A stretch of 64,000 nt of DNA, from positions 30,120,409 through 30,184,408 of the forward strand of contig NC_060065.1 of assembly GCF_020283565.1 (NCBI RefSeq), in the 5' to 3' direction. Both the position numbers and the translations under genes were made by a program. Below the pieces are notes generated by a model. That model made no database searches, had not been told where the DNA came from, and worked only from the letters and a program-made list of their open reading frames with translations. Positions 9,873-22,464 of the stretch are shown piece by piece. Position 1 is the stretch's first letter, and each line of letters begins with the position of its first letter. The DNA comes from Trifolium pratense (taxonomy: Eukaryota > Streptophyta > Magnoliopsida > Fabales > Fabaceae).

Positions 9873-12800
9873 ATGGCTACACCAGATCACTTATTCAACC
9901 TCCGTAACAACTTCTACCTCGGTGCATATCAAGCCGCCATCAACAGCAGCGAAGTTAACGGCCTCTCTCCCGACGACGTTATCGAACGCGACACTCTCGT
10001 TCACCGTTGCTACATCGCACTTGGTCAGTTACAGTTCGTCATCTCTGAAATCAACGATTCTGCTCCTACACCTCTTCAAGCTGTTAAATTACTCGCTCTC
10101 TATTTCTCTTCTCCTGATTCAAAGGTCTTAATTTCTCGCTTTTCTCAATTTCGATTTCGCGAGTATCAATTTCTCTTCAATTTATCGTAACCGTTTTTGT
10201 TGTTGTAGGAATCTGCGATCGCGAGTATCAAAGAATGGCTTGCTGATCCTGCTATTGGAAACAATGCGACTTTGAGACTTGTTGCTGGAATTATCTTTTT
10301 GCATGAAAATGATTTCAATGAGGCGCTTAAGTATACTAATGCTGGTGGAACTATGGAACTGTAAAATTGTTTTCATTCTCGTTTGATTTGATTGATTTAT
10401 TCGTTGTTGTTGTTTCGATTTCGATGATTATGATCATGAGGAGAAGATATAGATATAGTAGTTTGTTAAGTGATTGGATCTTGGTTTGTATTCAGGACTG
10501 CTTTGAATGTGCAAATCTTTATTAAGATGCATAGGTCTGATTATGCTGAGAGACAGCTTAGGATTATGCAGCAGATTGATGAGGATCATACACTTACTCA
10601 ACTTGCCAATGCTTGGCTTGATTTGGCTGTGGTAATTTTCATACATAAATAAATTATTATTGTTGCTGTTATTGCTATCCACACGAAAAAGGGTTTTTTT
10701 GTAAACAAAATGAGTAAATTAATTGATGATGCTTTCTTTGGTGATTTTGGAATGTGATGTATTATTGCGATGAAAAGTGTATTTTTGAAAAATAAGAAAA
10801 TTTATGTTTTTGTGGGTGAATTTGGAATGTGATGTTTGTTAGTATTGGTGGATTAGGGAGGGGCGAAGATCCAGGAGGCGAATTTGATCTTCCAAGATTT
10901 GTCTGAGAGATATCAGTCTACTAGTTTGCTCTTGAATGGGAAGGCTGTTTGTTGCATGCAAATGGGTAACTTTGATGAAGCTGAGACTCTTTTGGTTGAA
11001 GCACTTAACAAGGCATGTTTATTTCGTTTCAATTCATTTGATTAAACTTTTGATATTGCTTTTGTTTTCTCATATAGAAGACTGTTTGTGGTTTGATATT
11101 ATTCTTTTTGATAAAGCTTGAAATTTGGTTGGCTCTTTATTTTAAGAGAAATGCTAATATGTACGATGTATGCTTAGGGCACTTGTTAGTGTACTAAAGA
11201 TAGAAATCTTTATTGGAAATTGTGCATTCCATTTCTCAAAAAGTTAAAATTGTTTTTTTCAAGACATAATTAGTATTTGTGGACTCCTTAAGGTGTCCCT
11301 TAGGACACAAGTTAGTACGGTATGACCCTTAATTTTAATCTTTAGGCTATGCTGAAGTAGGGTTTTATATGGTAATTATTGGTTTTAGAAATGGTGTTTG
11401 TGGTGAAGATACACTTTTGTGATTTTACAGGATGCTAGGGATCCAGAAACACTGGCCAATCTTGTTGTATGTTGTCTTCACCTTGGCAAACCATCTTCTA
11501 AATCATTCAGGTAAGCTCTTTGGACATCTTTATTGATTGTCATTGACCCCCTATTTCGCTGTTTTTCATTGAAAATATATATCCTACCATGGATGTACAT
11601 GCATGTGTAGGCGGGTTGAATATTTTTTTTCCTTGAAAAGATTGCTGCTAAAATATGAATCAACTCTTAAAATTTTAATGAATTAAGGCCTGTAGGGGAT
11701 ATTTCTATATGGAATTTGTCTCCCCAACTAGTGGCTTTAGGCCAAATGTTTGTAGCTCTCAAGTGCTAAATGATAGCAATTGGTAATGAAATTAATTAAT
11801 GGAGTTCCGAGATTTAAAATTCACCAGAGAAAGCTTGTCGACGCTTTCAATAAGAAGCTGTGCTATATATTGCTAAAACTTATGTAAATTCAGATCATTA
11901 TAACCTGTTGGGTTTAAAATGGTATAATCTGGTTTTAAACCCTGTCCTGGAGTTGGCTCCTTGAAGTAGGAAGTCATAAGTAGGTGGGGCATCATGATCC
12001 AAGTGGGTTCAGCTTTAGGGGCTTCGTATTAAACCTAAAATATTTCATGGATCGCATATATTAGAAACTAAACTGCATCACAGTTCTGAATTTGGCTTGT
12101 TTCCTAAACCTGATTCATCCGTGTGTCAAATCTCACTCAAACTGTTTCTTGACTGAACTATTTATGTTCTAAACATATCATTCAATAGTAAATAGTTATT
12201 TGTAGCATAACATCAGTTGTATGAATAATGGTACATAACTTGGTCCCAATTTCTAAGTATCAACAGAATCTAATGCCATAGTATAACTCCAATAGTGAAA
12301 TTGTATAATGACAAGTCCAAAACTCTGACATCGTATACATATGTAAAAAAAGTTATATATTTTGTTAAAATACTTGTTTATACGCGTAGGTTCTGTTTAT
12401 TGATTTGATTATTCTTCAAATTTGAACGGGACCATGCTGGGATAAAACCATTTTGAACAGCCCTAGTAATCTAAAGGCCTTGATGCTTAGAGAAACCGGC
12501 ATACTTATAGTTTTGTTTTCCTCTTGAATTTCCATTGTAAATAGCTTGCATCGGTAATATCTATGAGATGTATGTATCCTTTTAAGTTTGATAACCAATC
12601 ACCTATCTAACTTTCCTGTGTGGAACTGTGTCTTTTTGGTTGAACTTGAATGTACCGTTATACTTCTAGACATTGTGTTTTCCCTTTCTAAAATGTTCTG
12701 GAGGTCTGGTTATGTATTTCTTGTGTCAATATAATGCAATGTTACATGCAATGTTACGCTGTTTGTCCCCGTGAGTTTATTTATTGTCCCCTGCCCCCCT

Positions 12801-13126
12801 TGTTACTTAGAAAGTTATTTGTATGCTAATGTTTTGTAGTTTACTGGTATTGTCAGTGTCAAACACAATAAGGTAGTTATGACATACTGAATTTAGTTTC
12901 TACAAAGAATCTTTTTCTAATATCATTGGCAATTCTACTAGCATTATAAACAAACCAGTACTGTGCTTAGTTTATGCAATTGATAAAGAAGTTTCACCAG
13001 TGAGTGACTTGTAAATGTGTACTGTTTTGCAGCCAGCTGAAACTTTCACACCCAGACCATGTCCTGGTCAAGAGGGTATCAGCAGCTGAAGAAAGCTTTG
13101 ATAGAGCACTACAATCTGTTTCATGA
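9873..13126 (+). CDS. COPE: Coatomer subunit epsilon (epsilon-COP)
   Basis: This is a subunit of the COPI coat, which forms vesicles for retrograde Golgi-to-ER and intra-Golgi traffic on the cytosolic face of Golgi membranes. Coding exons are 9873-10124, 10209-10360, 10496-10631, 10857-11012, 11431-11510 and 13033-13126, totalling 870 nt (289 aa plus stop). That is close to the usual plant length. Conserved segments are DHLFNLRNNFYLGAYQAAIN at the N-terminus, VQIFIKMHRSDYAERQLR, QQIDEDHTLTQLA, LNGKAVCCMQMGNFDEAETL and a C-terminal SHPDHVLVKRVSAAEESFDR. These belong to the TPR-like helical repeats of the family. The start ATG (tcaATGGCT) opens directly into the conserved N-terminus. All introns are GT-AG except intron 4, which begins GC (AAG|GCATGT). 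Introns 4 and 5 carry repeats. The frame appears intact and functional. Confidence 0.96.
11149..11330. repeat. Possible small TIR element in epsilon-COP intron 4
   Basis: The left part (ATGCTAATATG, then CTTAGGGCACTTGTTAG) and the right part (CCCTTAGGACACAAGTTAG) are imperfect inverted versions of each other. A similar AATGCTAA start is seen in the MITE at 31101-31272. Boundaries and a duplication are not certain. Confidence 0.35.
11591..12059 (+). repeat. Repeat in epsilon-COP intron 5, second copy split at 17.9-26.2 kb
   Basis: About 470 bp here are closely similar, in the same order and orientation, to 17893-18168, 23733-23804 and 26110-26245 taken together. Shared landmarks are CTCCCCAACTAGTGGCTTTAG, AAATTCAGATCATTATAA and GAAGTCATAAGTA. 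It is either an unclassified dispersed repeat or a duplicated piece of this intron. Confidence 0.75.
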
Positions 13127-13690
13127 GCTCATGATTCAATGTCTTTCATGATTTGAATGGTGTGTGGTTTTCCTGAGGAATTTTTACACCTTATCGTGGC
13201 TATTGTATTGGTTGCGTATAATCAGTTGGGTAAATGTGTTATAGGATTCAAATTTTATGACGATATTTGTTTGACCTAATTATCAATGTTGCAAAAATTA
13301 CTGCTGATCATTTTATTGCAAGTTCATATACATCATATTTGTACTACCTTTTATAGGTATTATTATTTCAAGCAAAATTATGACTGTGTAGAGTTCCTGC
13401 CAAAGTTTAATGAGCATGTGATTTTTAGCTAAGACCATGTATTTATAACAAAAAATTTGTAGCAGTAATAAATCCATGTAAAAACGTGAATACTGAATAC
13501 CAACAATCGTTTTGGGTGGGAAATAAAATTATAGCGATGATAGTTGAGGGACAGTAACAATTTAGAACTAGCGATATTGAAATTTAATGCATAAAATGAG
13601 TCATTTTCTCAAAAAAAAAAAAAAATTTTGCAATTTTCAGTCCAAGAGCCACAATTCCACTGCATTGTCATGTCAAGGTTGAGAATCGAC
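13127..13690. other. 3' flank of epsilon-COP
   Basis: Probable 3' UTR followed by intergenic AT-rich DNA. There is an A-run at 13611-13624. No further gene is seen. Confidence 0.5.
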
Positions 13691-14093
13691 TCTTGTGCAG
13701 ATGTAAGAGCAGGTTGGAATTTCTTGAAGGTCGTTTTATTTCTCCCTCTACCCTTTGATATTTTTTGGTGTACTAAGTTTCTTCTAAAAGAAAATTCAAG
13801 AATTATATATTGGTGTATGTTTAAATAAAGTTTGGAACTCAAATTTACTTCATTCAAAAATCTCCGAAGTGAAATTGTATTGGATTATTACATCTAGACA
13901 CTTTATATAAATTGAGTATTCTCTACGTATAATTATGGAGATTAATCATTTAAATTGGATAGGTCTACTATGAACATCAACATTCTTCCATGAAAGATTT
14001 AAAAATGTTGCATTCTTGTGGTTAGATTTGATCAAAAAATGTTAAGTTGGAAGTTATTCTTTGGGAGCATTGCTCCCTCCCTTTCACACTAAA
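13691..14093 (+). repeat. Dispersed repeat ending in a GGGAGCATTGCTCCC palindrome, copy 1
   Basis: About 400 bp, from GTTGGAATTTCTTGAAGGTC (about 13710) to the palindrome at 14066-14080 and TTTCACACTAA, match the reverse complement of 29632-29975. A terminal hairpin followed by a short spacer and CTAA is reminiscent of Helitron 3' ends, but copy 2 does not keep the CTRR, so the class is open. No coding capacity. Confidence 0.65.
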
Positions 14094-14185
14094 AAAAGTC
14101 AGAAGGTATTCAAATCAATGAAATCATCTCATACAAGTGCTTTTGAACAGTGACTTAATTTTGAAAATGTATTGAAAACTTTTTT

Positions 14186-15540
14186 GGCTTAAATGCAGTT
14201 TTGCCCCCTGTTTTGATTAAATCGGAATTTTACCCTCCCTGTTTTAAAACGCGGACTTTTACCCCCCTGTTTTATAATTTTTTGGATTTTGCCCTCCCTA
14301 AAATTTTGCTTTCGAGTCACAACTTCAAAGTTTTGCACACAACTCAATTTGGATCAATAATTCACCAAAAGGATATCGAAATGACCGTAATCGAGTTATC
14401 TTTCCACAGAATCAAACCCCACTAAATTTAGAGTTACAAAAAGAGATTAATTACCGTTTTAGTGAAGGTATGTCCCCCAAAAATTCTGCACAAAATCTGC
14501 TTTCGAGTCACAACTTCAAAACTTCGCACAGAATTCCATTTGGATCCATAATTCATCAAACGGATATCAAAATGACCGTAATCGAGTTATCTTTCCACAG
14601 AATCAAACTCCACTAAATTTGGAGTTACAGAGAGAGATTAATTATCATTTTAGTGAAGGTCTGTCCAAATCAATTATTGTATGGAACTACTACTGGTATT
14701 TTTGTCATGTCTCTCACCATGTAGCTCATTTTTCAATAGTATTTACATGTCCGGAAAGCTAATGAAATTACCCTTGTTTTCATTTAAATTTCATCAAATT
14801 TGGAGTTACGATGTGTTTGGTAGACGATGTTGAATTTGAAGGTCATAAGTAGATTTCTGCAAAATTAGTAATTGGACAGACCTTCACTAAAACTGTAATA
14901 AATCTCTCTTTGTAACTCCAAATTTAGTGGGGTTTGATTCTGTGGAAATATAACTCGATTATGGTCATTTTGGTATCCGTTTGGTGAATTATTGATCCAA
15001 ATTGAGTTGTGTGCGAAGCTTTGAAGTTGTAACTCGAAAGCAGGTTTTTGCAGAATTTTGGGGGACATACCTTCACTAAAACGGTAATTAATCTCTCTTT
15101 GTAACTCCAAATTTAGTGGGGTTTGATTCTGTGGAACGCTAACTCGATTAAGGTCATTTCGTTATCCGTTTGGTGAATTATTGATCCAAATTGAGTTGTG
15201 TGCGAAGCTTTGAAGTTGTAACTCGAAAGCAGATTTTTGCAGAATTTTGGGGGACATACCTTCACTAAAACGGTAATTAATCTCTCTTTGTAACTCCAAA
15301 TTTAGTGGGGTTTGATTCGTGGAAAGATAACTCGATTACGGTCATTTCGATGTCCGTTTGGTGAATTATTGATCCAAATTGAGTTGTGTGCGAAACTTTG
15401 AAGTTGTGACTCGAAAGCAGAATTTTAGGGGGGGCAAAATCCAAAAAAATATAAAACAGGGGGGTAAAAGTCCGCGTTTTAAAACAGAGGGGTAAAATTC
15501 CGATTTAATCAAATTAGGGGGGCAAAACTACATTTAAGCC
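14186..15540. mobile_element. Non-autonomous Mutator-type element with inverted arrays
   Basis: The ends are GGCTTAAATGCAGTTTTGCC at the left and the complementary GGGGGGCAAAACTACATTTAAGCC at the right. They are flanked by a perfect 9-bp duplication AACTTTTTT (14177-14185 and 15541-15549). Each arm carries tandem units of about 190 bp built from CTTTCGAGTCACAACTTC...AGTGAAGGT. There are about two units in the left arm, and about three in the right arm in inverted orientation. It therefore folds as a large imperfect hairpin. No transposase is encoded. Confidence 0.88.
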
Positions 15541-16035
15541 AACTTTTTTTTTATGTCGGACTCCCGCTAATAAGAATTAATGTGAAGCAGTAGTAACACA
15601 TTCCATCATCCAAACAAATTGAAAGTTCATTTTACACGTAACCTCTTCTAAATACCTCCAATCGACCGAGTTTTATGTTTTTCAAAGTCTACCTTAAACA
15701 TTAGTAATTCTTTCTTTAACCTGTAGGCATCATCCACCAATTCATTCACAATAAGAATACTATCAAGGATTTGTCTGTTTTGAACAAAAGCTGAGAATCT
15801 GACACCACCTTGCCAACCACTCTCCGAATCCTGTTAGCAAGAATCTTAGATAGAATTTTATACAAACTACTCACCAAAGATATAGGTTGAAAATCTGCCA
15901 ATCTATGTGAGTTCTCAACTTTACCTTTATAAATTTGATTAGCAATATTTAGAGTAATTTAGTAAATTTAATAGTAATTAACTTTATTTTTTTTTTTTAT
16001 AATAACTTTATTTTTTTTTATAATAACTTTATTTT
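15541..16035. other. Spacer between the two Mutator-type elements
   Basis: It has weak minus-strand resemblance to LINE reverse-transcriptase text around 15780-15930 (the complement contains words like KILANRIRRVVGK), suggesting an old LINE piece. Otherwise it is AT-rich. No intact gene. Confidence 0.35.
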
Positions 16036-17045
16036 GGCTTAAATGCACTTTTGGTCCCCCTATTTTCAAAAAAATGAAGTTTTGGTCCCCCTATTTTAAA
16101 AACCAACTTTTTAGTCCCCCTATTTTCAGTTTTTTTGAGTTTTGATCCCCCATCCTATTTTGGGGTTAATTTTGTTGATGTGGCCTTGTAACTAATGATG
16201 TGGCAACATTCATGTGGACAAATTTAATATCCATGTCATTATTATATATTTTTAAATTCAATAAAACTTTATTTATAAAATATTTTAATTGTTAGAATTA
16301 TATATTCAACTGAAATAATAATTGTTAAATCTTATAAAATATGAAATTTGAAACCCTGATTATCAAACCTTCAACTACTAGAATTTTATTCACCGTCGGA
16401 GAGAATCATTCCTTATGGATTTCACTAATCCTATGGTTTCCGTTCAAACTCAACAATTTTTGAATTTTTAAAAACGAAAAGAAATTAGAGATGATTTTGT
16501 GTTTCAATAGAAATTACTCATACTCTTTAAACTATCTATGACTTTGGATGAGTTTGAATGAAAACCCAAAAATTGTTTTAAGTTTGAAGTTTAATTCTAG
16601 ATTGGTTTTATATAAAGTTGGATGATGATGAAAGTTGAAGGTTCTTGAAACACAAAACTTGCTTTCAATATGCAATTGTTTGATATGAATCAAAGATGAT
16701 TATGTCCATGTTGTGATTGTTTGTTTTTTCTTAGGTTTAATAAATTAGAGGTTGTGAATTTTTGGATTTTTTATTTTAATGAACTTTCTTAGGTTTAATT
16801 AAATTATTTTATAAAATAAATTTTATTGAATTAAAAATAAATAATGACATGGATATTAAATTTGTCCACGTGGACGCTGATATGCATTAGTGACAATGCC
16901 ACATCAACAAAATTAGCCTTAAAATGGAATGGGGGATCAAAACTCAAAAAAAATTAAAATTGGGGGACTAAAAAGTGGGTTTTTAAAATAGGGGGACCAA
17001 AACTTCATTTTTTTGAAAATAGGGGATCAAAAGTGCATTTAAGCC
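16036..17045. mobile_element. Non-autonomous Mutator-type element
   Basis: The termini are GGCTTAAATGCACTTTTGG and its complement CAAAAGTGCATTTAAGCC. Inverted subterminal sequence runs inward about 200 bp (AGTTTTGGTCCCCCTATTTT and GTTGATGTGG words). A perfect 9-bp duplication CTTTATTTT lies at 16027-16035 and 17046-17054. The terminal 12 bp are shared with the element at 14186-15540, so the two belong to related families. No coding region is seen. Confidence 0.9.
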
Positions 17046-17394
17046 CTTTATTTTTATATTTTTTTATACTAACTTTATTATATTATTTTTAATAGTTTTT
17101 TTTACAGTAATTATTTTTAATAGTTTTTTTTAATAGTTAGTTACTTTCTATATTTATTTATTTTAGTGATAAATCAAACGGACGAAAGCTAAAAGGTAAA
17201 TCACCTAATCCCGATCCCAAAACCCTACTTCATATATTCTCCTACTTCATTTCATTCTTCATCAACAACAAGCAGAAAATCTCTCGCTTTTTCTTTTTTC
17301 ACCTCTTTCCCTTCAATCTCTCGCTCTGTATTTTGAATAACACGTTTGTCTACCATGGCCGATTATAATTATATATAATCGACGGATCTTATCT
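17046..17394. other. AT-rich spacer with a leader-like stretch
   Basis: A CT-rich stretch with CCCTACTTCATATATTCTCC at about 17223-17242 resembles a plant 5' UTR, but no coding exon follows before the LINE piece. Confidence 0.3.
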
Positions 17395-17772
17395 CCTACC
17401 GCTCACACTTGTGTTTTTGGATGTGGCGAGGTCGAGTCGGCCCGTCACTTATTCATATGGTATTGTTGGTTCTCTTTGGAATTTAGGCATTCCTTTGGCA
17501 GATTTCAGTACCTTGCAGTTTACGTGGTTCCCGAGCGCGCCAATCATTTTTACAGCTCATTTGGCTTGCATGCATCCGGGTTGTAACTGTTCTCATTTAG
17601 GTGGTTAAAGTCGACGAGTATTACATTAGCTTCAAACTGCCATAGTTGGTGGTCTAGTCCTTTGATTTGTTTGGGCCTTGTATGATTTGTATATGATTTT
17701 GATTCTCGGTATGTCTTATGCTCGGGGGTTGATTATGTTAATATATCTCATTTTGGCTCGTTAAAAAAACAA
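17395..17772 (+). mobile_element. LINE 3' fragment
   Basis: It is closely similar to 51437-51965. Shared features are the zf-RVT remnant (HTCVFGCGE-like, then SRPVTYSYG), the text SSYYSWWSS-like before the stop, and the tail ATTTTGGCTCGTTAAAAAAAC. Only the 3' few hundred bases remain, with internal deletions and frameshifts. Confidence 0.75.
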
Positions 17773-17892
17773 AATTATATATATGGGGGAAATAATATAT
17801 TCGGATCCGCATCCCATAACACCCAGAACAATCAATACAATAACCATGGTTGCGCTCCGTCTTCGTCGAATTAAACGTATGCTAATTTTCAC

Positions 17893-18168
17893 ATGATGTA
17901 CATTCATATATAGGCCGGTTGAATATTATGTTCCTTGAAAAAATTGCTACTAAATTATGTTACTACTCTGAAAATTTTAATCAATTAAGGCGTGCGGGGG
18001 ATATTTCTTTATGGAGTGTCTCCCCAACTAGTGGCTTTAGGTCAATGTGGCTCTCAAGTGCTAAAAGATAGAAATTGATAATGAAGTTTAATTAAATGGG
18101 AGGAGTTCTGCGATTTAAAATTCTTCAAAGAAAGGTTTTGGACTCTTTCAATAAAATGTTGTGGAATA
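17893..18168 (+). repeat. Copy of the epsilon-COP intron 5 repeat, left part
   Basis: It matches 11591-11870. It is interrupted exactly at the Sirevirus insertion and continues at 23733-23804 and 26110-26245. Confidence 0.75.
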
Positions 18169-19339
18169 TGTTGGGTTTTTGTATGTTGGCTATATTTTGC
18201 AAAAATATCTTTTAGCCAAGTGTTGAGACATATGTGCGTACACCAAGTGTTGAGACAGATGTAACAACACTTGTATGTCTGATTGTTCGCGCCAGCTAGC
18301 GTTTTTATTTTCTACTCAATCTTTCGAAGATTTGATTGAAGAATTGTTTCGTGGTTTCTTACTCAACAAGGCGCACGTGATCAATGTGTTTCAGAAGGCA
18401 GCTGAACCCTAGTTCTATTTTCTAAAGGAATAAAATAACTTTTAGAAAATATAATATTTGTTTCAAAAATATATCTTGTGAAGATTGCTGCAGAAAATAT
18501 AAAAGATTTATTTCAAATAAATCTTTGTGCTTCAAGAAGATTAGAATATTTAATTTTAAAATATATTTACAACAAATATATTTATGGGAGGAATATTTGA
18601 TGCAAAGAAAGATTTGGTAAAAATATATATTTTGCATCTAGAAGATTTCTTAGAGCTGGATCATTGTGAAAAGCCCACGAGGCTCTGCTATTTAAAGGGT
18701 GCTGCTAACCCTATTTTATTTACCGAAACTTGAAGCTAAAATAGAATATCAAAGATGTAGTCTTTTAAGGGTTTCGTGTCTTTAAGCCACTCTCTAGGAG
18801 AGTTGGTGTAAAGTGAACCACTCGGGTTGTGAGATGGTCACTATGTCCTCACTCAGAAACCTATAGGTAATGAGTTGAGTATTGTAATTGGAGGAAGCTT
18901 TTAAGCAACTCCAAATTGTGAACTTAGTCGTTGGCTAGGTGGTGATGTTATTGAAGTGTGTCTTCATCTTTGTCAAGGAGAGTGTCTCCATTCTGTTGTT
19001 ATTGAAATCCTTACTGGTTGTAAGGTTGAGGGGAGTGAGACGGGGTCTCATATCTAGGAGTTCCTAGGTAGAAGTTGCATTGGGTAGGGATTAAGTGAGG
19101 AGTTGTAAACGGGGGAGTTTAGCTCTGAATTAATACTGCTGATAGTGAATTTCCTCCTGGATTGGTATCCCCCAGATTAGGCTGTTAGGCTGAACTGGGT
19201 TAACAATTATGTGAGTTGTTTATGTTTTTCAGTATCTGTTTTTAATGCTCTGCTTTATTGTTCTTACTGCTAAGACAAGTGTTACGACAAGTGTCTGAAC
19301 ATCGTGGACAACACTTGTCTACTGTGTACCAGAATTTCA
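18169..19339 (+). repeat. 5' LTR of the Sirevirus-like element
   Basis: 1171 bp, TG...CA. Its last 577 bp match 23151-23727 with three substitutions. Confidence 0.85.
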
Positions 19340-20776
19340 ATTGGTATCAGAGCAGGCATCCTGTTCTGTATCTGGGTGAGATCCTAGGGAAGATACTTTC
19401 TGGTTATGAACAAGTAAGGAATACTGAAAAGTTGTTTGGACTTGAAGAAGTTCATATTTGTTTGAATGGTCCCTAGAAGTGGAGGATGGACTATTCATGG
19501 CACGGTGTATAGCTTTGATGTTTGAGCTTCTGTATGGTTTGATTTATTTTCAAACCTATGTTAACCTGTTGCACCTGGAGTGTGGAATTTGTGCAAAGGT
19601 CATTATGGTGTGCCTGAAGTTTGTTGAGGAGTTTTTTTCTGCTTTGAATTCTGCGGCATATATATATGATGGAAAACTTCTGGTGGTTTTGAGTGTGCAA
19701 CACTCTGTTCTCCTCTGAAGAGGTTCAACTAACTTGTTGGAGATGCCAACGATACTTGAGGGTGATCTCAAGTCCACTCATAAAGGCACTCATATATGAG
19801 TTTGTTGAAGAGAGATCTCAAGGAAGTTGTGAGCAATTTATTTTTGCTTCTAACCCTAAAAGCCAACCTCCAGTGGCTTTGATAAAGGATCTCTTGGTGT
19901 GTTCCTTGAGAAGGGGACTGATGTCCTCCCATATGTTGCTACATCTGACCAGCAGTATGCAGAATCTTGTTGGATTTATTTTGACACTAGAAACTTATGG
20001 TTGACTTCTTGGGTGAGTTTATTTCTGATCCAAGTAAGTGGTAGTGCAGATGTGTGTTTTGCTTTTCCTGTGTAAGCTTGATAAAGGTATCTCATTAAAA
20101 TTATTTATGTGGAGGTCAAGCTTAAATGTCAAGGACATTTTCTCTGACATCTGGAGAATCCTTCTGATCAAAGGAGACAGATTTATGGAATCTTGTTTAT
20201 GGCCATGAAACAGATTCTGTTTGGAGGAGAGTAACTTGTGTATACCAACCACTAGATGTGCAGCTATTGAAGGGGAGAATGTATAATTCTCTAGAGTGCT
20301 CTGGAAAGTTATTAATGAGGAGTCCTTATTCTGAAGTTGTGAGATCTTGAAGATATGTCAGGTGTAATTTTTTGACATACTTATTTTTCTCAATATATCT
20401 GGTGGTATTTCTCTGAAACAGGATGGAGGTTGTTTACTCTAACTTGATATTATCAAGTCTATAAGAGCATGGAACTCTTGTTCTGTTGTAGTGAAAAGAG
20501 CTTCATGGGATTATGAACATTGGAGCTGCTTCAACCTATGTCCAATGGTTGAATTGTTATCTACACTTTGGAGTGTCATCCAAATCACCTAGGATAGGCA
20601 TTTCAGTTGTTTCTAGCAAGGAGGAGTTATTATTTTTGGGAGCAAAGGATTATTGTTCTTTGGTATTGAAAGTTGATCAACTACTGATGGTTGATTCTCT
20701 TGTGTCCCCCTGCTATTGTTAATTATGATGTATGGACTTCCACTAAGGCCATAAGTGAGTTGCTGTTGATTCACTC

Positions 20777-21499
20777 ATGGAACTCGTCCCTAAGACGGAT
20801 GTTGTGTCAGATGTTGAAACATCTATGGCACTTGAGACAAATGTAGTACCAAGTGTAGGTACATCAGTGGCACCTGCAACTGCCACAAATGTTGGTACAT
20901 CTGGGGTACCTGAAACTGTCCATGATAATGCTACTGAAAAATATGGAACTTCTGTGGTAGCAAAATCTGGTAATATCCTTGTGGATTACTCTGAGTCAGA
21001 TGAAAGTTGTAAGTCCCTATCCGAAGGTAAGGGAGTGAGTGATCCTGAAGTTGTCATCATGAGTGACAATGTTGTTGGTGATAAACATGTCACAAAGGTA
21101 TCTAATACTGATGTTGCAAGAAGGACTAGGAGTATATGCAGGTCTGTGTGAGAGGCAAGTGTGTTCATTTCTCTCCCTCCATAATTAACAAATTTTTGGG
21201 AAGAAGTTATGAAGAAGTCACTGATCTGGAAATCGCAGATAATGAAATTTGTAGAACAATTTGCTGCTGTTAATTGGGTTCCTACCACTCATTCCAGTAA
21301 TGTAGCCAAAGAATTGGCTAGGTTCATCTATGCTGTTGGAACTAAGGTCAGGTTTGATTGTGGTGCTTATGTCTTTTATGCCACTTTGGAACATGCTAAA
21401 TCTTTTGCTCTACAACTACCCATAGCATTTCCTACCTTACTTTGTGGTATTGTTCTTGACCAACATTCAACTATTCTTATGGATGCTGATGTTCCCTGA
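20777..21499 (+). pseudogene. Retrotransposon env-like ORF remnant
   Basis: Two frames in the same phase (20777-21151 and 21209-21499) are separated by in-frame stops near 21148-21190. The first is Thr/Val/Ser-rich and low in complexity, and resembles a spacer. The second reads AAVNWVPTTHSSNVAKELAR and LPIAFPTLLCGIVLDQHSTI, like the C-terminal ORF found after pol in legume Sireviruses. That ORF is annotated env-like by position and has no proven function. The stops show it is decayed. Confidence 0.6.
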
Positions 21500-21769
21500 A
21501 GACACTACTACAATTTTGGCCTACAATAACACTAATTTAATAGCACTTTTTCTGAAGTGCTATTAAAAATCTCAATCTGACGCTTATAATAGCACTTTTT
21601 GTCCGAAGTGCTATAATATAGTGGAAATAAATTTTAAGCGGGGCCTTTAATAGCGCTTTCCTTGCGAGCGCTATAAAATATATGTCCCTTTGATAGCACT
21701 TTTCATGAAACGCTATTATAGGTCTTTCCGGAAAAGAAAAAAAACACTAAAATATTTCGCACTCTCACA

Positions 21770-22042
21770 ATGCTCAAAATCGCACTCTCACAATCGCTTC
21801 TTCACAATCGTGAATTAGAAACCTTCGCACCTCTTCACGATTTCAAACGAATCAATAATATTGCCGCCATCGTTCAATCACCTTTGAGTTTTTTTCAATC
21901 GATCTTCGTTCTCAGAACAAAGTTCAGTCAGGTAGATTCGTTCACAGATCTGTCTAATTTCATTCTCGTTAGGTTTCGGATTTTACTCACAGATTCACGT
22001 GTTCATCATGTTGTATTAGCAAAATATGTATACAAAAGTTAG
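21770..22042 (+). other. Open frame in the CACTA region, not recognised
   Basis: A 90-codon frame starting at an ATG, rich in Leu, Phe and Ser. It could be an exon and leader of a captured or transposon gene, or chance. No family is recognised. Confidence 0.25.
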
Positions 22043-22464
22043 GTGTTAATTTAATTCCGATTTCCTTTTCAGTTTTAGATGCTAATTGAATAGATTTTAG
22101 AGAAAAATTTGAAAACTGATATTTGATTTTACATATTTGCTTGGTTTAGTTGTGTGAGTGAATAAATTGAGAGGAAAGTATAGTCATTAGTCCTGTTAAT
22201 TTTCTTTGATATAGGTATTTTGGATTATTGATTAATTTAGAGGATATATGTTGATGAAAATTCATTGCATATGTGGTGTTTGTTAGAATGTCTCTAAGAA
22301 AAGAATCATTATATGCTTTGTTTGTGAATGTAGTTGCAAGTTTGTATGTGCCTCTAGTTAGCTAATTAATCTCTGTGAAAATTCATTAAAGTGAATCAGG
22401 TTCTTTCAATGTGATACATGTTTTCTTAACATCATCTATAGTTAACCTGTGGTGATGGGAAAAC

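Noticed and set aside
9922..10131. Second frame inside epsilon-COP exon 1
   Set aside because: Shadow of the conserved frame; it ignores the conserved protein sequence and runs across the splice site.
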